From: Algoriella xinjiangensis
GTDB lineage: Bacteria > Bacteroidota > Bacteroidia > Flavobacteriales > Weeksellaceae
Direction: 5' to 3'
DNA length: 64,000 bases
Assembly (NCBI RefSeq): GCF_900115015.1
Contig: NZ_FOUZ01000004.1
Coordinates: 124,001 to 188,000, forward strand
Positions within the stretch are counted from its first letter, which is position 1. Each line of letters opens with the position of its first letter. The notes below the pieces were generated by a model. The model was not told where the DNA came from and ran no database searches. It worked only from the letters and a program-made list of their open reading frames with translations. The position numbers and the translations under genes are program-made. Below are positions 1 to 8,812 of the stretch, in pieces.

Positions 1-3
1 CAT

Positions 4-1965
4 TTAAGCTTCTTCTTTTCTTTTAGTCCATAATGGTGGAATAAAAAACGGTAAAGGATTTCGGAAAAATGCTTTGATTGTATGCGAAATCATCGTGAAA
101 ATTTTATAAAAAGGTATATTATTAGAGCGCATTGCCATAAGTAATGATAAAGTAAAACTTACTAAAAAGTTACACCAACCTATCATAAAAATGGCTATAA
201 AACCAATAATTATTGGACCTACATCAAAATGATAACCCATTCCTCCAATACCCATAGCAAAATTACCAGCAGCAAAAGTAATGTGTCGAATATCAAAAGG
301 TTGACCTGTAAAATCTCCTACTAAAAATGCACATCCCATCATAAAACCGAAGGCAACATTACCAACAATACCACCCATATTTTTTTCAACCCAATTCGAA
401 ATTCTTCTTCTTTTACGGATTGAAAATGTTTTTTTAAGAATTGGATGATTGTAAATACGTTCGGGTATATTATTGAAACGCTGACTGTTAATTGTCATTC
501 CAGAAATTAATCCTGAAAGAAATAAAAATGTCCCTGCAATTCCTCCAAAATAGAAAATATGCCAATCCATTGTTACAACTTCTTCCCAATAATGATAAGC
601 TTTTGAGTATTTTAAAACCTCAAAACCAAGTATTGTATTCAGTAAATAAAATATACCAAACGAAACTGCAAAACCTGCAACTACGTTTCCTAAAAAAGCA
701 ATCATTTGGCTTCGTACCAATTGCGCAAATAAGGTTGTAAAATCTTTTATATTAAGATCTGATCCTGATTTTGGAACTAATGATTGTGCTAAACGTGCCG
801 CTGTCATAGAGGGTTGTTTGGTAGCTAGCGTCATGTGCGTTAAATATATCGTACAAAAACCTACTGCATAATTTATACTAAAGAAAAATGCTTTGAATAA
901 AGGCGATGTATCATGTACATTTCCAATTCCTGTTTTTATAAAACATAAAAAAGAAACGATTAAACCACCACCACAAGCTGTCCAAAACATCTTGTTGTAT
1001 TCTTTCGCCGTTTGTGTTATATATTTTTCTCCCGTTTTACCATTATGATAGGTTACCAAAAATGTAATCAAATAAACTGTTGAGCTTAATTGGTTACTCA
1101 TAAAGTTTTTGGGCGCATAAAATTCTGTCCATTTTTTAGTTGCTAAACTATAAAATGAGATAATTCCGTGCATTCTAAGTTCGTTATAACTATTTAATAT
1201 CGTTTGTAAACGAACCAATTGTTGTTGCAAACGATTAAGTTTTGCTGCAACTTTTAACGAAATTCCTTTGTAATCTTTTTGAGTTAAAATATCATTTAAG
1301 GTATGCTTACATTTTGAAATACTCTCTTTAATTTGGAGCATATCAAAACCCGCTTGCGGACTTTCAATAATATTACTAATCTGCATGGATAGTTTAGAAA
1401 ATGAATTATCTAAATAATTAACTTCAGAACTATAACGCATCATTTCTTTGTCCGAAAAACCGCCCGTAATACGCACTGTTAGGATAGAAATTGCTTGTAA
1501 TAATTGATTTTGTATGTTGGATGTATTTTTCTTGAATTGCTCTTCGGGAATATCTTGGTAAAGAACTTCGAAGAATTTTTTCCATCGATCTCTGGGAATT
1601 ATACGCAATGAGGTTAAATTCTTCGAGTTATAAAATATTTCATTTACAACTGAAGTTAACTCATTATTATCTTCGATATCTGGTAAAACCGAATCCATTA
1701 TTTTTTTTCTAAACAATGAAAACAAACTGTCTTCTACGTGAATACCACTATCAACCAAATAACTAACGAAATTTATTTTGCCAAAAGTATTTTCTAATTC
1801 TTCTCTTAAAATTAATCTATAAGTAGAATTGGTTTGTAATTTTGAGATTAGATCGTCAATGAAAGAAATTGAATCGGGATAATCTTTTCGTGCTTTTTCT
1901 AATAATCTTATGATAAAGCTCTTTTCGTATTTTTTATTTTGTTCAAATATAGAATCTAACGCCAT
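4..1965 (-). CDS. Membrane protein of the 'site-specific recombinase' Gcr family (COG4389)
   Basis: The protein has 653 residues. Roughly the first 300 are soluble and helical, with repeated Leu/Gln-rich stretches. Residues about 320-630 contain some seven hydrophobic segments, including a glycine-rich block with GNVAFGFMMG and GNFAMGIGGMGYHF. This architecture matches the COG4389/SpecificRecomb family. Despite the family name nothing resembles a tyrosine or serine recombinase catalytic core, so recombinase activity should not be assumed; an inner-membrane role is likelier. The stop codon TAA is followed directly by an ATG on the same strand at bases 3-1, so a further gene may start just outside the window. 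Family assignment is from memory of the pattern. Confidence 0.7.
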   Translation of the reverse strand: MALDSIFEQNKKYEKSFIIRLLEKARKDYPDSISFIDDLISKLQTNSTYRLILREELENTFGKINFVSYLVDSGIHVEDSLFSLFRKKIMDSVLPDIEDNNELTSVVNEIFYNSKNLTSLRIIPRDRWKKFFEVLYQDIPEEQFKKNTSNIQNQLLQAISILTVRITGGFSDKEMMRYSSEVNYLDNSFSKLSMQISNIIESPQAGFDMLQIKESISKCKHTLNDILTQKDYKGISLKVAAKLNRLQQQLVRLQTILNSYNELRMHGIISFYSLATKKWTEFYAPKNFMSNQLSSTVYLITFLVTYHNGKTGEKYITQTAKEYNKMFWTACGGGLIVSFLCFIKTGIGNVHDTSPLFKAFFFSINYAVGFCTIYLTHMTLATKQPSMTAARLAQSLVPKSGSDLNIKDFTTLFAQLVRSQMIAFLGNVVAGFAVSFGIFYLLNTILGFEVLKYSKAYHYWEEVVTMDWHIFYFGGIAGTFLFLSGLISGMTINSQRFNNIPERIYNHPILKKTFSIRKRRRISNWVEKNMGGIVGNVAFGFMMGCAFLVGDFTGQPFDIRHITFAAGNFAMGIGGMGYHFDVGPIIIGFIAIFMIGWCNFLVSFTLSLLMAMRSNNIPFYKIFTMISHTIKAFFRNPLPFFIPPLWTKRKEEA

Positions 1966-2037
1966 ACTTTAATTTCTTCATTCTGTGTACAAAAATAAAA
2001 AACTTATACCACTAAGCAGTATAAATTTATAGAAATA

Positions 2038-2068
2038 AAAAGGTGACTCTTTTTTTGAATCACCTTTT
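2038..2068 (-). terminator. Hairpin terminator after the LolA-fold gene
   Basis: The arms AAAAGGTGA and TCACCTTTT are perfect complements and lie 7 bases beyond the stop of the gene at 2076-2744. On the minus strand the right side runs into T residues. Confidence 0.65.
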
Positions 2069-2075
2069 GTATATA

Positions 2076-2744
2076 TTAAAATTTAAAGTTCTTTTTATCT
2101 ATTGCAGGATTAATCTTTATATCCGAAAAACGAATGATATATTCGCCGCCTTCGGTAGGTTTTCCTAGTATTTTGGTAGCAAAAGAAAGTCCATTAAACA
2201 TTTTGAAATTTGAGTAATAAAGCGTCTCTTCTTTATTTTTTTCCATCACAATTTCATAAGAATTTTTATCAAAACAATAAACTGTTGAGTTCGCATTTTT
2301 TGTTAATTCGACTTTATAACAACTATTTTTTTGATCGTATTTTTCTGTTCCAACGTATTTTACTTTAAATCCTTTTTGTTTGTATTTCAATACATCCGAA
2401 TCAAAAGCGTCTGGTTTATACTCTGGTACAACTACATTTTTGTTTGCAACTTCGCTATATGTCCAGCCATTTTCACCATCATAACCTTCGTTCAAAATCT
2501 CTTTACCATTCATAACAAAAACCACTTTTTTATTGTATGGTCTTTGGTGATAAATAATCATAGGATATGTGTCTCCGATATTTATAATAGCTTCTCCTTT
2601 GAGAATAATACTGTTCAAATTATTCCAAGCTGCTTCACCTCCTGTTTTTTGTATATGTGTTTCGATTATTTTATCTGCATCTTGTCCAAAAACAGCTACA
2701 GAAAATAAGGATAACACAATTGTACTCAACTTCATTTTCAACAT
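2076..2744 (-). CDS. Secreted LolA-fold-like protein of unknown function
   Basis: The protein has 222 residues. A signal peptide ends near residue 21 (VAVFGQ), so it is probably periplasmic. The mature part is beta-rich, with alternating charged strands ending in YIIRFSDIKINPAIDKKNF; this resembles Bacteroidota proteins annotated as outer-membrane lipoprotein-sorting-like, built on the LolA/LppX half-barrel. An N-terminal segment like KIIETHIQKTGGEAAWNNL (about residues 25-43) is typical of that group. A second ATG three codons later would give an equally good signal peptide. It has its own terminator and no operon partner. The specific ligand is unknown. Confidence 0.6.
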   Translation of the reverse strand: MLKMKLSTIVLSLFSVAVFGQDADKIIETHIQKTGGEAAWNNLNSIILKGEAIINIGDTYPMIIYHQRPYNKKVVFVMNGKEILNEGYDGENGWTYSEVANKNVVVPEYKPDAFDSDVLKYKQKGFKVKYVGTEKYDQKNSCYKVELTKNANSTVYCFDKNSYEIVMEKNKEETLYYSNFKMFNGLSFATKILGKPTEGGEYIIRFSDIKINPAIDKKNFKF

Positions 2745-2820
2745 AAGAACTTTTTTTCGTTTATAATTGGTTGAACAATATACAAAACAAATTTAAAGTT
2801 CTACTTATCCAAACAAGAGT

Positions 2821-3378
2821 TTAATCTAATTTAACCTCAATATGCGACCAGTTTTCTCCTCTTAAAATGCGGTAAACTTGTCCTTGTGAAATATTAAATT
2901 GTTTTGCCAAAGTAGAAATTCTGGCCTTTCTGTTAGGATCCATTAATTTCTTTTTAAGACGAATTACCTGAGCTTCTGTTAATTTACTATTTGGAATACT
3001 GTCTAAACGAGAACGTCCTTTCATCATTCTAAATAAATCTTTGTTATGCTCTTTCCATTCGTCCAAAGTAGCCCACTTTAAATTGTCTAACGTGTTGTTT
3101 AATTTATTGTGGTCAAGATGTACAACATATTCCTTATTTTCTTGATTTGGCAAGAAAGTTTCGGCTATCATTTTGTGTACATATTTTGCTGTTCTTTTAC
3201 CATCAGCTTTCGTTACCCATATTGCGCGGTAACCATTGTTGATTGCTCCTTCTAAAATTTTATACTTGTCTTGACCTGTATAAAGTTTTTTAACTAAGCC
3301 GTCTTTTGAAACCAAAAAAGATCTTTTTTCAATTAAACCTTCGGCTCCGTATTCTTTCCATGAATCACTCATAATCAC
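2821..3378 (-). CDS. NUMOD4-like / HNH endonuclease-like protein with C-terminal helix-turn-helix
   Basis: The protein has 185 residues in three parts. The N-terminal part (about residues 5-35) looks like a NUMOD4 DNA-binding motif. The central part carries an HNH_3-type core, with H87, D89-H90, N95, N99 and W102 in a pattern like VHLDHNKLNN...DNLKWAT. The C-terminal part (about 131-180) is a helix-turn-helix (LAKQFNISQGQVYRILRG). This order is that of phage and intron homing nucleases, but the gene stands alone among housekeeping genes with no intron or intein nearby, so it may be a domesticated DNA-binding protein. The start could be ATG 3378 or ATG 3372. Confidence 0.65.
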   Translation of the reverse strand: MIMSDSWKEYGAEGLIEKRSFLVSKDGLVKKLYTGQDKYKILEGAINNGYRAIWVTKADGKRTAKYVHKMIAETFLPNQENKEYVVHLDHNKLNNTLDNLKWATLDEWKEHNKDLFRMMKGRSRLDSIPNSKLTEAQVIRLKKKLMDPNRKARISTLAKQFNISQGQVYRILRGENWSHIEVKLD

Positions 3379-3493
3379 TATTTTAACTTACGTTTACATT
3401 TTACAACAACATTCATACCGAAATCATTTTTTTAATCTTAATTTTTAAATAAATGAGGTCAATATTTTTTATTTTTTAGTATCGATTTCGATG

Positions 3494-3501
3494 CAAAGAT
3501 A
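3494..3501 (-). promoter_or_regulatory. Bacteroidota -7 element TATCTTTG for the HNH/HTH gene
   Basis: TATCTTTG fits the TAnnTTTG consensus and lies between the stop of kdsB and the HNH gene. It implies separate transcription with a leader of about 110 bases. No clear -33 TTTG is seen. Confidence 0.45.
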
Positions 3502-3521
3502 GTTTATATATAGTTTATTGA

Positions 3522-4280
3522 TTATTTTTTAACAATATCGGTTAGATATTTTTTTGCTCGTTCCAAATCTTCAGGCGTGTCAATTCCGACACCAATAAAA
3601 TCAGTTTCAATTACTTTGATTTTCATTCCATATTCTAAATAACGCAATTGTTCTAATTTTTCGGCTTTTTCATTTTGACGCATTTCAAATTTAGAGAACT
3701 TTAACAAAGCCTCTTTTCTAAACGCATAAATACCAATGTGACGAAAATAGTTTGGTGCAAAATTAGTTTCGCGTGCAAAAGGAATTGGACTTCTAGAAAA
3801 ATACAAAGCAAAATCTTTATAATCTGACACAACTTTTACAAAATTGGGATTATTAATTTCCTCTTCCTTATTAATAGGTTCTTTTAAAGTTGCCACATCA
3901 ACAGTTTTACCATCTTCTCCATCAAAAGAAGAAAGAATATCTGCCAATGCTTTTTTATTAACAAAAGGTTCATCTCCTTGCACATTCAGTACAATATCGC
4001 ACGCTATATTTTCTACAGCTTCTGCAATTCTGTCACTTCCTGTCTCATGATCTTTTAAACTCATAATTGCTTTTCCGCCATGCGAAGAAATTTCATTATA
4101 AATAAGTTCAGAATCTGTTACCACAAAAACATCATCAAAAAGCTGTGTTGCAATTACGTTTTCGTACGTCATTCTAATTACAGTTTTATCGCCTAATTGT
4201 TGCATCAATTTTCCTGGAAAACGCGACGCAGCGTAACGAGCTGGAATTACGGCTATTTTTTTCACTTTTTTTATTTTCAA
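3522..4280 (-). CDS. kdsB: 3-deoxy-manno-octulosonate cytidylyltransferase (CMP-Kdo synthetase)
   Basis: This cytosolic enzyme activates Kdo with CTP to CMP-Kdo for lipopolysaccharide inner-core synthesis. The 252 residues are the normal family length. The nucleotide-binding signature [12 protein letters not shown] is at residues 13-24, SDRIAE at 82-87, NVQGDEPFV at 99-107 and FSRSPIP near 160. The enzyme making arabinose-5-phosphate, kdsD, is also in this window at 47690-48655 but not linked in an operon. The gene is divergent from the DUF3822 operon. Confidence 0.95.
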   Translation of the reverse strand: MKIKKVKKIAVIPARYAASRFPGKLMQQLGDKTVIRMTYENVIATQLFDDVFVVTDSELIYNEISSHGGKAIMSLKDHETGSDRIAEAVENIACDIVLNVQGDEPFVNKKALADILSSFDGEDGKTVDVATLKEPINKEEEINNPNFVKVVSDYKDFALYFSRSPIPFARETNFAPNYFRHIGIYAFRKEALLKFSKFEMRQNEKAEKLEQLRYLEYGMKIKVIETDFIGVGIDTPEDLERAKKYLTDIVKK

Positions 4281-4342
4281 ATTTCAGTAAATTTAAAATA
4301 CTATGAGATGAAATCCATCTATATTCAACAAAATAATTATAG

Positions 4343-4350
4343 TATCTTTG
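4343..4350 (+). promoter_or_regulatory. -7 element TATCTTTG for the micropeptide-DUF3822-rsmD operon
   Basis: It matches TAnnTTTG exactly and lies 19 bases before the ATG of a 28-codon reading frame, which would therefore be the first gene on the transcript. No -33 TTTG is visible. Confidence 0.5.
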
Positions 4351-4368
4351 TCAAAATAAATTTTCTGT

Positions 4369-4455
4369 ATGAAGATTGCTTTCAAAATTTTGTTATTTTT
4401 GATTTCATTAGGGTTGATTTATATCTTAATCAACGAGTTAAAAATCCAAGGATAA
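4369..4455 (+). CDS. Putative 28-residue single-pass membrane peptide
   Basis: This short frame starts with ATG 19 bases after a good promoter element and ends with TAA 10 bases before the next gene. It encodes a positively charged start (MKIAFK), about 17 uninterrupted hydrophobic residues (ILLFLISLGLIYILI) and a polar tail NELKIQG, so it reads as a small inner-membrane peptide. No family is recognised. A translated leader that couples to the DUF3822 gene, or a chance frame in AT-rich DNA, are the alternatives. Confidence 0.4.
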   Translation: MKIAFKILLFLISLGLIYILINELKIQG

Positions 4456-4465
4456 AGAAAAGTTT

Positions 4466-5260
4466 ATGTCAAAAACAGCAACTCAACGTTCGTTAGCGAT
4501 TATATTATCACACGATATGCTTAGTTATATTACAAAAACAACTGATGGAGAAACAGTTTCTTACTCGGATGTCTATGACTATTCGGTTGATTTTACAAAT
4601 CTTAACAAAACGGAAATTGAGATTGAACACGAATTACGTTCTAACTTAACATTGTTACAAGAATATGATTTTGTGCACATTTGCTTTTTATCGACAACAA
4701 TTAACGTTGTTCCAAATCAGTTTTTACATCGTCCATTAGCCGATTTATTGGCTATTTCTAACTACAATCCTATACAATTAGCGATTGATTGTCCTTTAGA
4801 AAGTGAAGATGCATCTATTGTTTACAACATTCATTATCCGTTAAAAGACATTTTACTTTCGTTACCAAATTTACAAAACGCGCGTTTGTATCATTCGGGT
4901 AAATTTTTGATTGATTATGGTAAAATTAATTCCAAAGAAGACGAAATTTACATCAATTTGATGCATCAAAAATTAGAAGTTTGCATTTTACATAAAGGAG
5001 ATTTTATTTTTTATAATTTATTTGAAACAAAAACCAAAGAGGACTTTTTGTTTTACATTTTGTACACATTAAATCAATTAAATATCAGTCCAAATAACGT
5101 TTCATTATTTGCTTTTGGTGATCTTTTAAACTCGCCAGAATATTATGAAACGCTTAAAAAATACATCAGAAATGTTAGTTTTAACAATGATGATAAACAA
5201 TTAGGGCAATATTTTACATTATATAAATTATTCGAATGCGAATTATTTCAGGAACATTAA
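4466..5260 (+). CDS. DUF3822 family protein
   Basis: The 264-residue protein lacks a signal peptide and membrane segments. It looks like a Bacteroidota DUF3822 protein, a group whose fold resembles the actin/hexokinase-like ATPases; here no ATPase motif is certain. Recognition rests on overall sequence character and on the position directly before rsmD, which is the usual place for DUF3822. The last 25 bases overlap rsmD in another frame, so the two are probably translationally coupled. The function is unknown, possibly linked to ribosome biogenesis by context. Confidence 0.7.
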   Translation: MSKTATQRSLAIILSHDMLSYITKTTDGETVSYSDVYDYSVDFTNLNKTEIEIEHELRSNLTLLQEYDFVHICFLSTTINVVPNQFLHRPLADLLAISNYNPIQLAIDCPLESEDASIVYNIHYPLKDILLSLPNLQNARLYHSGKFLIDYGKINSKEDEIYINLMHQKLEVCILHKGDFIFYNLFETKTKEDFLFYILYTLNQLNISPNNVSLFAFGDLLNSPEYYETLKKYIRNVSFNNDDKQLGQYFTLYKLFECELFQEH

Positions 5261-5778
5261 AAGGAAAAAGAATTACCGCACCAACCAATTTACCGGTGCG
5301 CCCAACTACAGATTTTGCCAAAGAGGCATTATTTAACATTTTGAACAACGAGTGGTATTTTGACGAGATTACGGTTTTAGATTTATTTTCTGGAATTGGA
5401 AGTATTTCGTTAGAATTTGCCTCGAGAGGAGCAAAAAAAGTAACTTCAGTTGATAATTTTTACGGTTGTATTAAGTTTTTAGATGAAACAAGTAAACAGT
5501 TAAAATTAGACGAGAAAATTACAACTATAAAAAGTGACGTTCTAAAATATTTGGAAAAACCAGCAACAAAAAAGTTTGATATTATTTTTGCTGATCCTCC
5601 TTATGATTTAGAAATAGAAGCTTATAAAACAATTGTAGAATTAATTTTCAAGAATGAGTGGTTAGAAGAAGGTGGAAACTTTGTTTTAGAACATCCTTCT
5701 ACTATTACTTTTGAAGATTTACCACATTTTGTACAACACAAAAAGTACGGAAACGTACACTTTTCTTTCTTCGAGTAA
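5236..5778 (+). CDS. rsmD: 16S rRNA (guanine966-N2)-methyltransferase RsmD
   Basis: RsmD methylates G966 of 16S rRNA with S-adenosylmethionine during small-subunit assembly. The 180 residues open with MRIISGTLKGKRI and VRPTTDFAKEALFNIL, the hallmark N-terminus of this family. The SAM-binding motif DLFSGIGSISLE lies at residues 49-60 and the catalytic DPPYD at 120-124. It overlaps the DUF3822 gene by 25 bases and is followed by a terminator, so it is the last gene of its operon. Confidence 0.93.
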   Translation: MRIISGTLKGKRITAPTNLPVRPTTDFAKEALFNILNNEWYFDEITVLDLFSGIGSISLEFASRGAKKVTSVDNFYGCIKFLDETSKQLKLDEKITTIKSDVLKYLEKPATKKFDIIFADPPYDLEIEAYKTIVELIFKNEWLEEGGNFVLEHPSTITFEDLPHFVQHKKYGNVHFSFFE

Positions 5779-5805
5779 AAAACACAATTTTATATTATTA
5801 TTAAC

Positions 5806-5846
5806 AAATCGGCTATAGATGATATCTATCAGCCGATTTATTTTTT
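5806..5846 (+). terminator. Hairpin terminator after rsmD
   Basis: The perfect arms AAATCGGCT (5806-5814) and AGCCGATTT (5831-5839) are followed by a T-rich tract. Confidence 0.75.
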
Positions 5847-5864
5847 ATTTAAACTAAGTCTAAT

Positions 5865-5872
5865 TAAATTTG
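5865..5872 (+). promoter_or_regulatory. -7 element TAAATTTG for the TonB-dependent receptor
   Basis: It matches TAnnTTTG and is placed about 38 bases before the receptor start. I do not see a convincing Fur box, though the downstream leader is very AT-rich. Confidence 0.45.
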
Positions 5873-5910
5873 CAGTGTTAATTTTATTTAGAATAAATAC
5901 ACATAATGAT

Positions 5911-8130
5911 ATGAAAAAGAATTCAATTCTACTTACAACTATAGCTCTACTTAGTTTTTCTTCTGCTTTTGCACAAGAACACGAAAAAGAGAAAAAAGAT
6001 ACAGTTAACGATTTACAACAAGTTGAAATTTTTGGAGATCGTAACAAAAAACAAAGAGGATTAGAAATGATTACACGTTTCCCTGGAAATCCTCAAGATC
6101 AAGTTCAATCAATTTCAACAATTTCTGAAAAATTAATCGAGGAACAAGGTGCATTAACTATTACTGATGCAGCTCGTAATGTTCCTGGAGTTACTTTATT
6201 TGGAAATTATGGAGGATATAAAGAATCTATGTCTATCCGTGGATATCGTGGAACACCAGTTTTAAAAAATGGAGTTAGAATGGACTCTGATTTTAGAACT
6301 GCTGGAGCTATTACAGATATGCAAGGAGTAGAATCTATACAAGTTATAAAAGGTGCTGCATCTATTACACAAGGTGTTGCAACTGGTTTAGGTTCTGCTG
6401 GTGGAGTTATAAATATTGTTACAAAAACACCTCGTTTTAACAACGAAAAAGAAGTTGGTTTACGCTACGGTAGCTGGAATAATGTAAGAGCAACTTTTGA
6501 TTTACAACAAGTTTTAGATAATGATAAAAAGTTTGCGTTTCGTCTTAATGGAGCTTATCAATATGGTGAAAGCTACAGAGATGTAATCGAAACAAAAAAG
6601 CATTACATTAATCCTTCATTTGCATGGCGTCCAGATGATAAAACGGAAGTTGTTGTACAAATGGATTATTTAAGAGTAAATGGTGTTCCAGATAGAGGTA
6701 CTGTAAATTTAGCGGCAGATGATACTGAAGCTTTATTTGATATGGGTCATAAGTTTTTAGGAACTCAATATGATAAAACTATCATGGATAATTTAACATA
6801 TTCTGCTTGGATTAATCGTCAAATTACAGATAAAATTAATTTCCGTGTTGCATATTTTGGTTCATTCTTTACAAATGACAACACAGCTACAGCTTTAGTA
6901 AAAAGTGACAAAAAAAATCTAAACTTAATAGATAGAACACTTGGTAGATCATTTAATGATGACCGTAGTACAGCTATACAAGCCGATTTAATGGGTAAAG
7001 ATTTTAATTTCAATGATTTTAAATGGTCTTGGCAAGTTGGTTATGATTATTCATACGACAGAAGTACTTCTAGAAGCGCAGCAGGAATTGGAAGTTATAA
7101 AGAAGCAGGCGTAACAAAATATTATATTCCACAAGCAAATGTTTTTGGAGATATTCAAAACAATATCAACTTATCACCAGAATTGCTTAAAAATTTAGAG
7201 TTAAGAGATTATACAGGTGCACCAACATATAACTATTATTATGGTTTTATGACGCAACAACATTTATCTTATAAAGATTTTATTAAAGTAATTGGATCTT
7301 TACGTTACTCTTACTCTATCAGTAATCATGATAATGCTGTAGATCCAATGATTGGTTTAATGATTTCTCCTATCAAAAATATTAATTTCTTTGGTTCATT
7401 TACGACAAGTACAAGTTTAAGATCTGCAATGAATTTGTTAGAAAATGGAGGTCGTGTAGGTTCTTCTAAAACAAATCAATTTGAAACAGGTGTAAAAACA
7501 TCTTGGTTTAATGACCGTTTAAGAGCAAATGCAACGTACTTTAATATGAATAACAAAAATCTTTCATATACAGTTTATAATGCAGACGGATCAAATACAA
7601 CAGATCCTACAACAGGAGAAAATTTATATGGTTTAGCAGGTAATTTAAAACGTCAAGGTGTAGAATTAGACATATCTGGACGTCCATTATCTAATGTACA
7701 AGTATTATTAGGATATGCATATTTAGATGCGCGCTACGAAGATTCACCAGCTTATATGGAAGGTTCTGCTCCTATGAATGCGCCAAAACATACAGCAAAT
7801 GCATGGGTACAATATAAATTTCAGAACACAAATTCTTTTGTAGACGGTTTATCTTTATCTGTAGGTGCTTACTATGTTGGTAAAAGACCAGTTAACGAAT
7901 ACACTAAAAAGACAATTATTCATAACACAACGCCAGGAGTAAAACCATTTGATATGCCAGAATATACAACGCTTAACGCACAAGTTGGATATTCTCTAAA
8001 ACGATTTGACTTCCGTTTATTCTTCAATAATATTACAGACGAAATCGGATACAACTCATATTACCGTGGTGGGTACATCAATCAAATTGATCCATTTAAC
8101 ATGGCTGGACAAATTGTTTTCAAATTCTAA
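5911..8130 (+). CDS. TonB-dependent siderophore receptor
   Basis: This outer-membrane barrel probably imports ferric siderophores using TonB energy. From the ATG at 5911 it has 739 residues with a clean signal peptide MKKNSILL...FSSAFAQ; the in-frame sequence upstream adds a poor N-terminus and is rejected. A plug domain follows (about residues 45-170) with SIRGYRG, GAASITQG and GGVINIVTKTP, then a barrel ending in a terminal Phe (AGQIVFKF), as outer-membrane proteins do. Plug and barrel look like the ferrichrome/FhuE-type siderophore group, but the ligand cannot be told. It has its own promoter and terminator and no adjacent transporter. Confidence 0.88.
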   Translation: MKKNSILLTTIALLSFSSAFAQEHEKEKKDTVNDLQQVEIFGDRNKKQRGLEMITRFPGNPQDQVQSISTISEKLIEEQGALTITDAARNVPGVTLFGNYGGYKESMSIRGYRGTPVLKNGVRMDSDFRTAGAITDMQGVESIQVIKGAASITQGVATGLGSAGGVINIVTKTPRFNNEKEVGLRYGSWNNVRATFDLQQVLDNDKKFAFRLNGAYQYGESYRDVIETKKHYINPSFAWRPDDKTEVVVQMDYLRVNGVPDRGTVNLAADDTEALFDMGHKFLGTQYDKTIMDNLTYSAWINRQITDKINFRVAYFGSFFTNDNTATALVKSDKKNLNLIDRTLGRSFNDDRSTAIQADLMGKDFNFNDFKWSWQVGYDYSYDRSTSRSAAGIGSYKEAGVTKYYIPQANVFGDIQNNINLSPELLKNLELRDYTGAPTYNYYYGFMTQQHLSYKDFIKVIGSLRYSYSISNHDNAVDPMIGLMISPIKNINFFGSFTTSTSLRSAMNLLENGGRVGSSKTNQFETGVKTSWFNDRLRANATYFNMNNKNLSYTVYNADGSNTTDPTTGENLYGLAGNLKRQGVELDISGRPLSNVQVLLGYAYLDARYEDSPAYMEGSAPMNAPKHTANAWVQYKFQNTNSFVDGLSLSVGAYYVGKRPVNEYTKKTIIHNTTPGVKPFDMPEYTTLNAQVGYSLKRFDFRLFFNNITDEIGYNSYYRGGYINQIDPFNMAGQIVFKF

Positions 8131-8169
8131 TTTTTCTTAGAGTAAATATATTTTATACATTTTTAATAC

Positions 8170-8207
8170 AAAGCGACAATTTAGTAAAATTGTCGCTTTT
8201 ATTTTTT
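8170..8207 (+). terminator. Hairpin terminator after the TonB-dependent receptor
   Basis: The arms AAAGCGACAATTT and AAATTGTCGCTTT are perfect over 13 bases with a 3-base loop, followed by a T-rich tail. Confidence 0.85.
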
Positions 8208-8246
8208 AGAGAATTAGCTTAACTTTCCTCAAATTTATTATTTAAC

Positions 8247-8735
8247 ATGAAAACAAAACTTACAACATTATTAATATTACTTTGCTCTATTTTTAGTTTT
8301 GCACAACAAACAGAAAACACTTTAAAAACAATTCCAGAATTTTCGTTTGTAAAAATGCAATCAGACGGAATTTTTAGTTCGAATGATATCAAAAAAGGAA
8401 AAAAAACATTGATTGTTTTATTTTCACCAACCTGCATACATTGCCAATTAGCATTAAATCATTTAAGTAATAATTTTGATTATTTAAAAGACACGCAAGT
8501 TATTTTGGTTTCAGAATATAAGGCCGACGAAGTTTTACCTTTCTTAAAAGAACATGCACCAAAATTTGTAGACAATAAAAATGTCGAATTATTGTACGAT
8601 TCTAATTACGAATTTGCACCAATATTTCAGCCAACATCTATCCCTACATTTTATTTGTTTGACAAAGACAAAAGCTTGTTAACTATCAAAAAAGGTTCGG
8701 TAGAAGCAAATCAAATCTTTACATATTTAAAATAA
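8247..8735 (+). CDS. Periplasmic TlpA-like thiol-disulfide oxidoreductase
   Basis: The 162-residue protein has a signal peptide ending in FSFAQ at residue 20. The thioredoxin fold carries the redox pair CIHC at C63/C66, preceded by LIVLFSPT, and the cis-proline loop TSIPTFYLF with P133. It is thus a secreted TlpA/ResA-type dithiol protein. Its partner is unknown; it follows the siderophore receptor but is separated by a terminator, so a shared role is not implied. Confidence 0.8.
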   Translation: MKTKLTTLLILLCSIFSFAQQTENTLKTIPEFSFVKMQSDGIFSSNDIKKGKKTLIVLFSPTCIHCQLALNHLSNNFDYLKDTQVILVSEYKADEVLPFLKEHAPKFVDNKNVELLYDSNYEFAPIFQPTSIPTFYLFDKDKSLLTIKKGSVEANQIFTYLK

Positions 8736-8753
8736 AAAGAAATATAACAATAT

Positions 8754-8789
8754 AAAAAAAGCGATTCAGAAATTTCTGAATCGCTTTTT
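8754..8789. terminator. Bidirectional terminator between convergent genes
   Basis: A nearly perfect symmetric hairpin (AAAAAGCGATTCAGAAA / TTTCTGAATCGCTTTTT) has an A-run on the left and a T-run on the right, so it can stop transcription from both sides. Confidence 0.85.
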
Positions 8790-8812
8790 ATTTTATGATT
8801 AACTAAGTAATA

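Noticed and set aside
4-1965. Evidence of a mobile element from the 'recombinase' family name
   Set aside because: The protein is a multi-helix membrane protein without recombinase motifs, and no terminal repeats flank it.
5875-5910. Longer N-terminus of the TonB-dependent receptor
   Set aside because: It would precede a standard signal peptide and begin next to the promoter element; ATG 5911 fits better.
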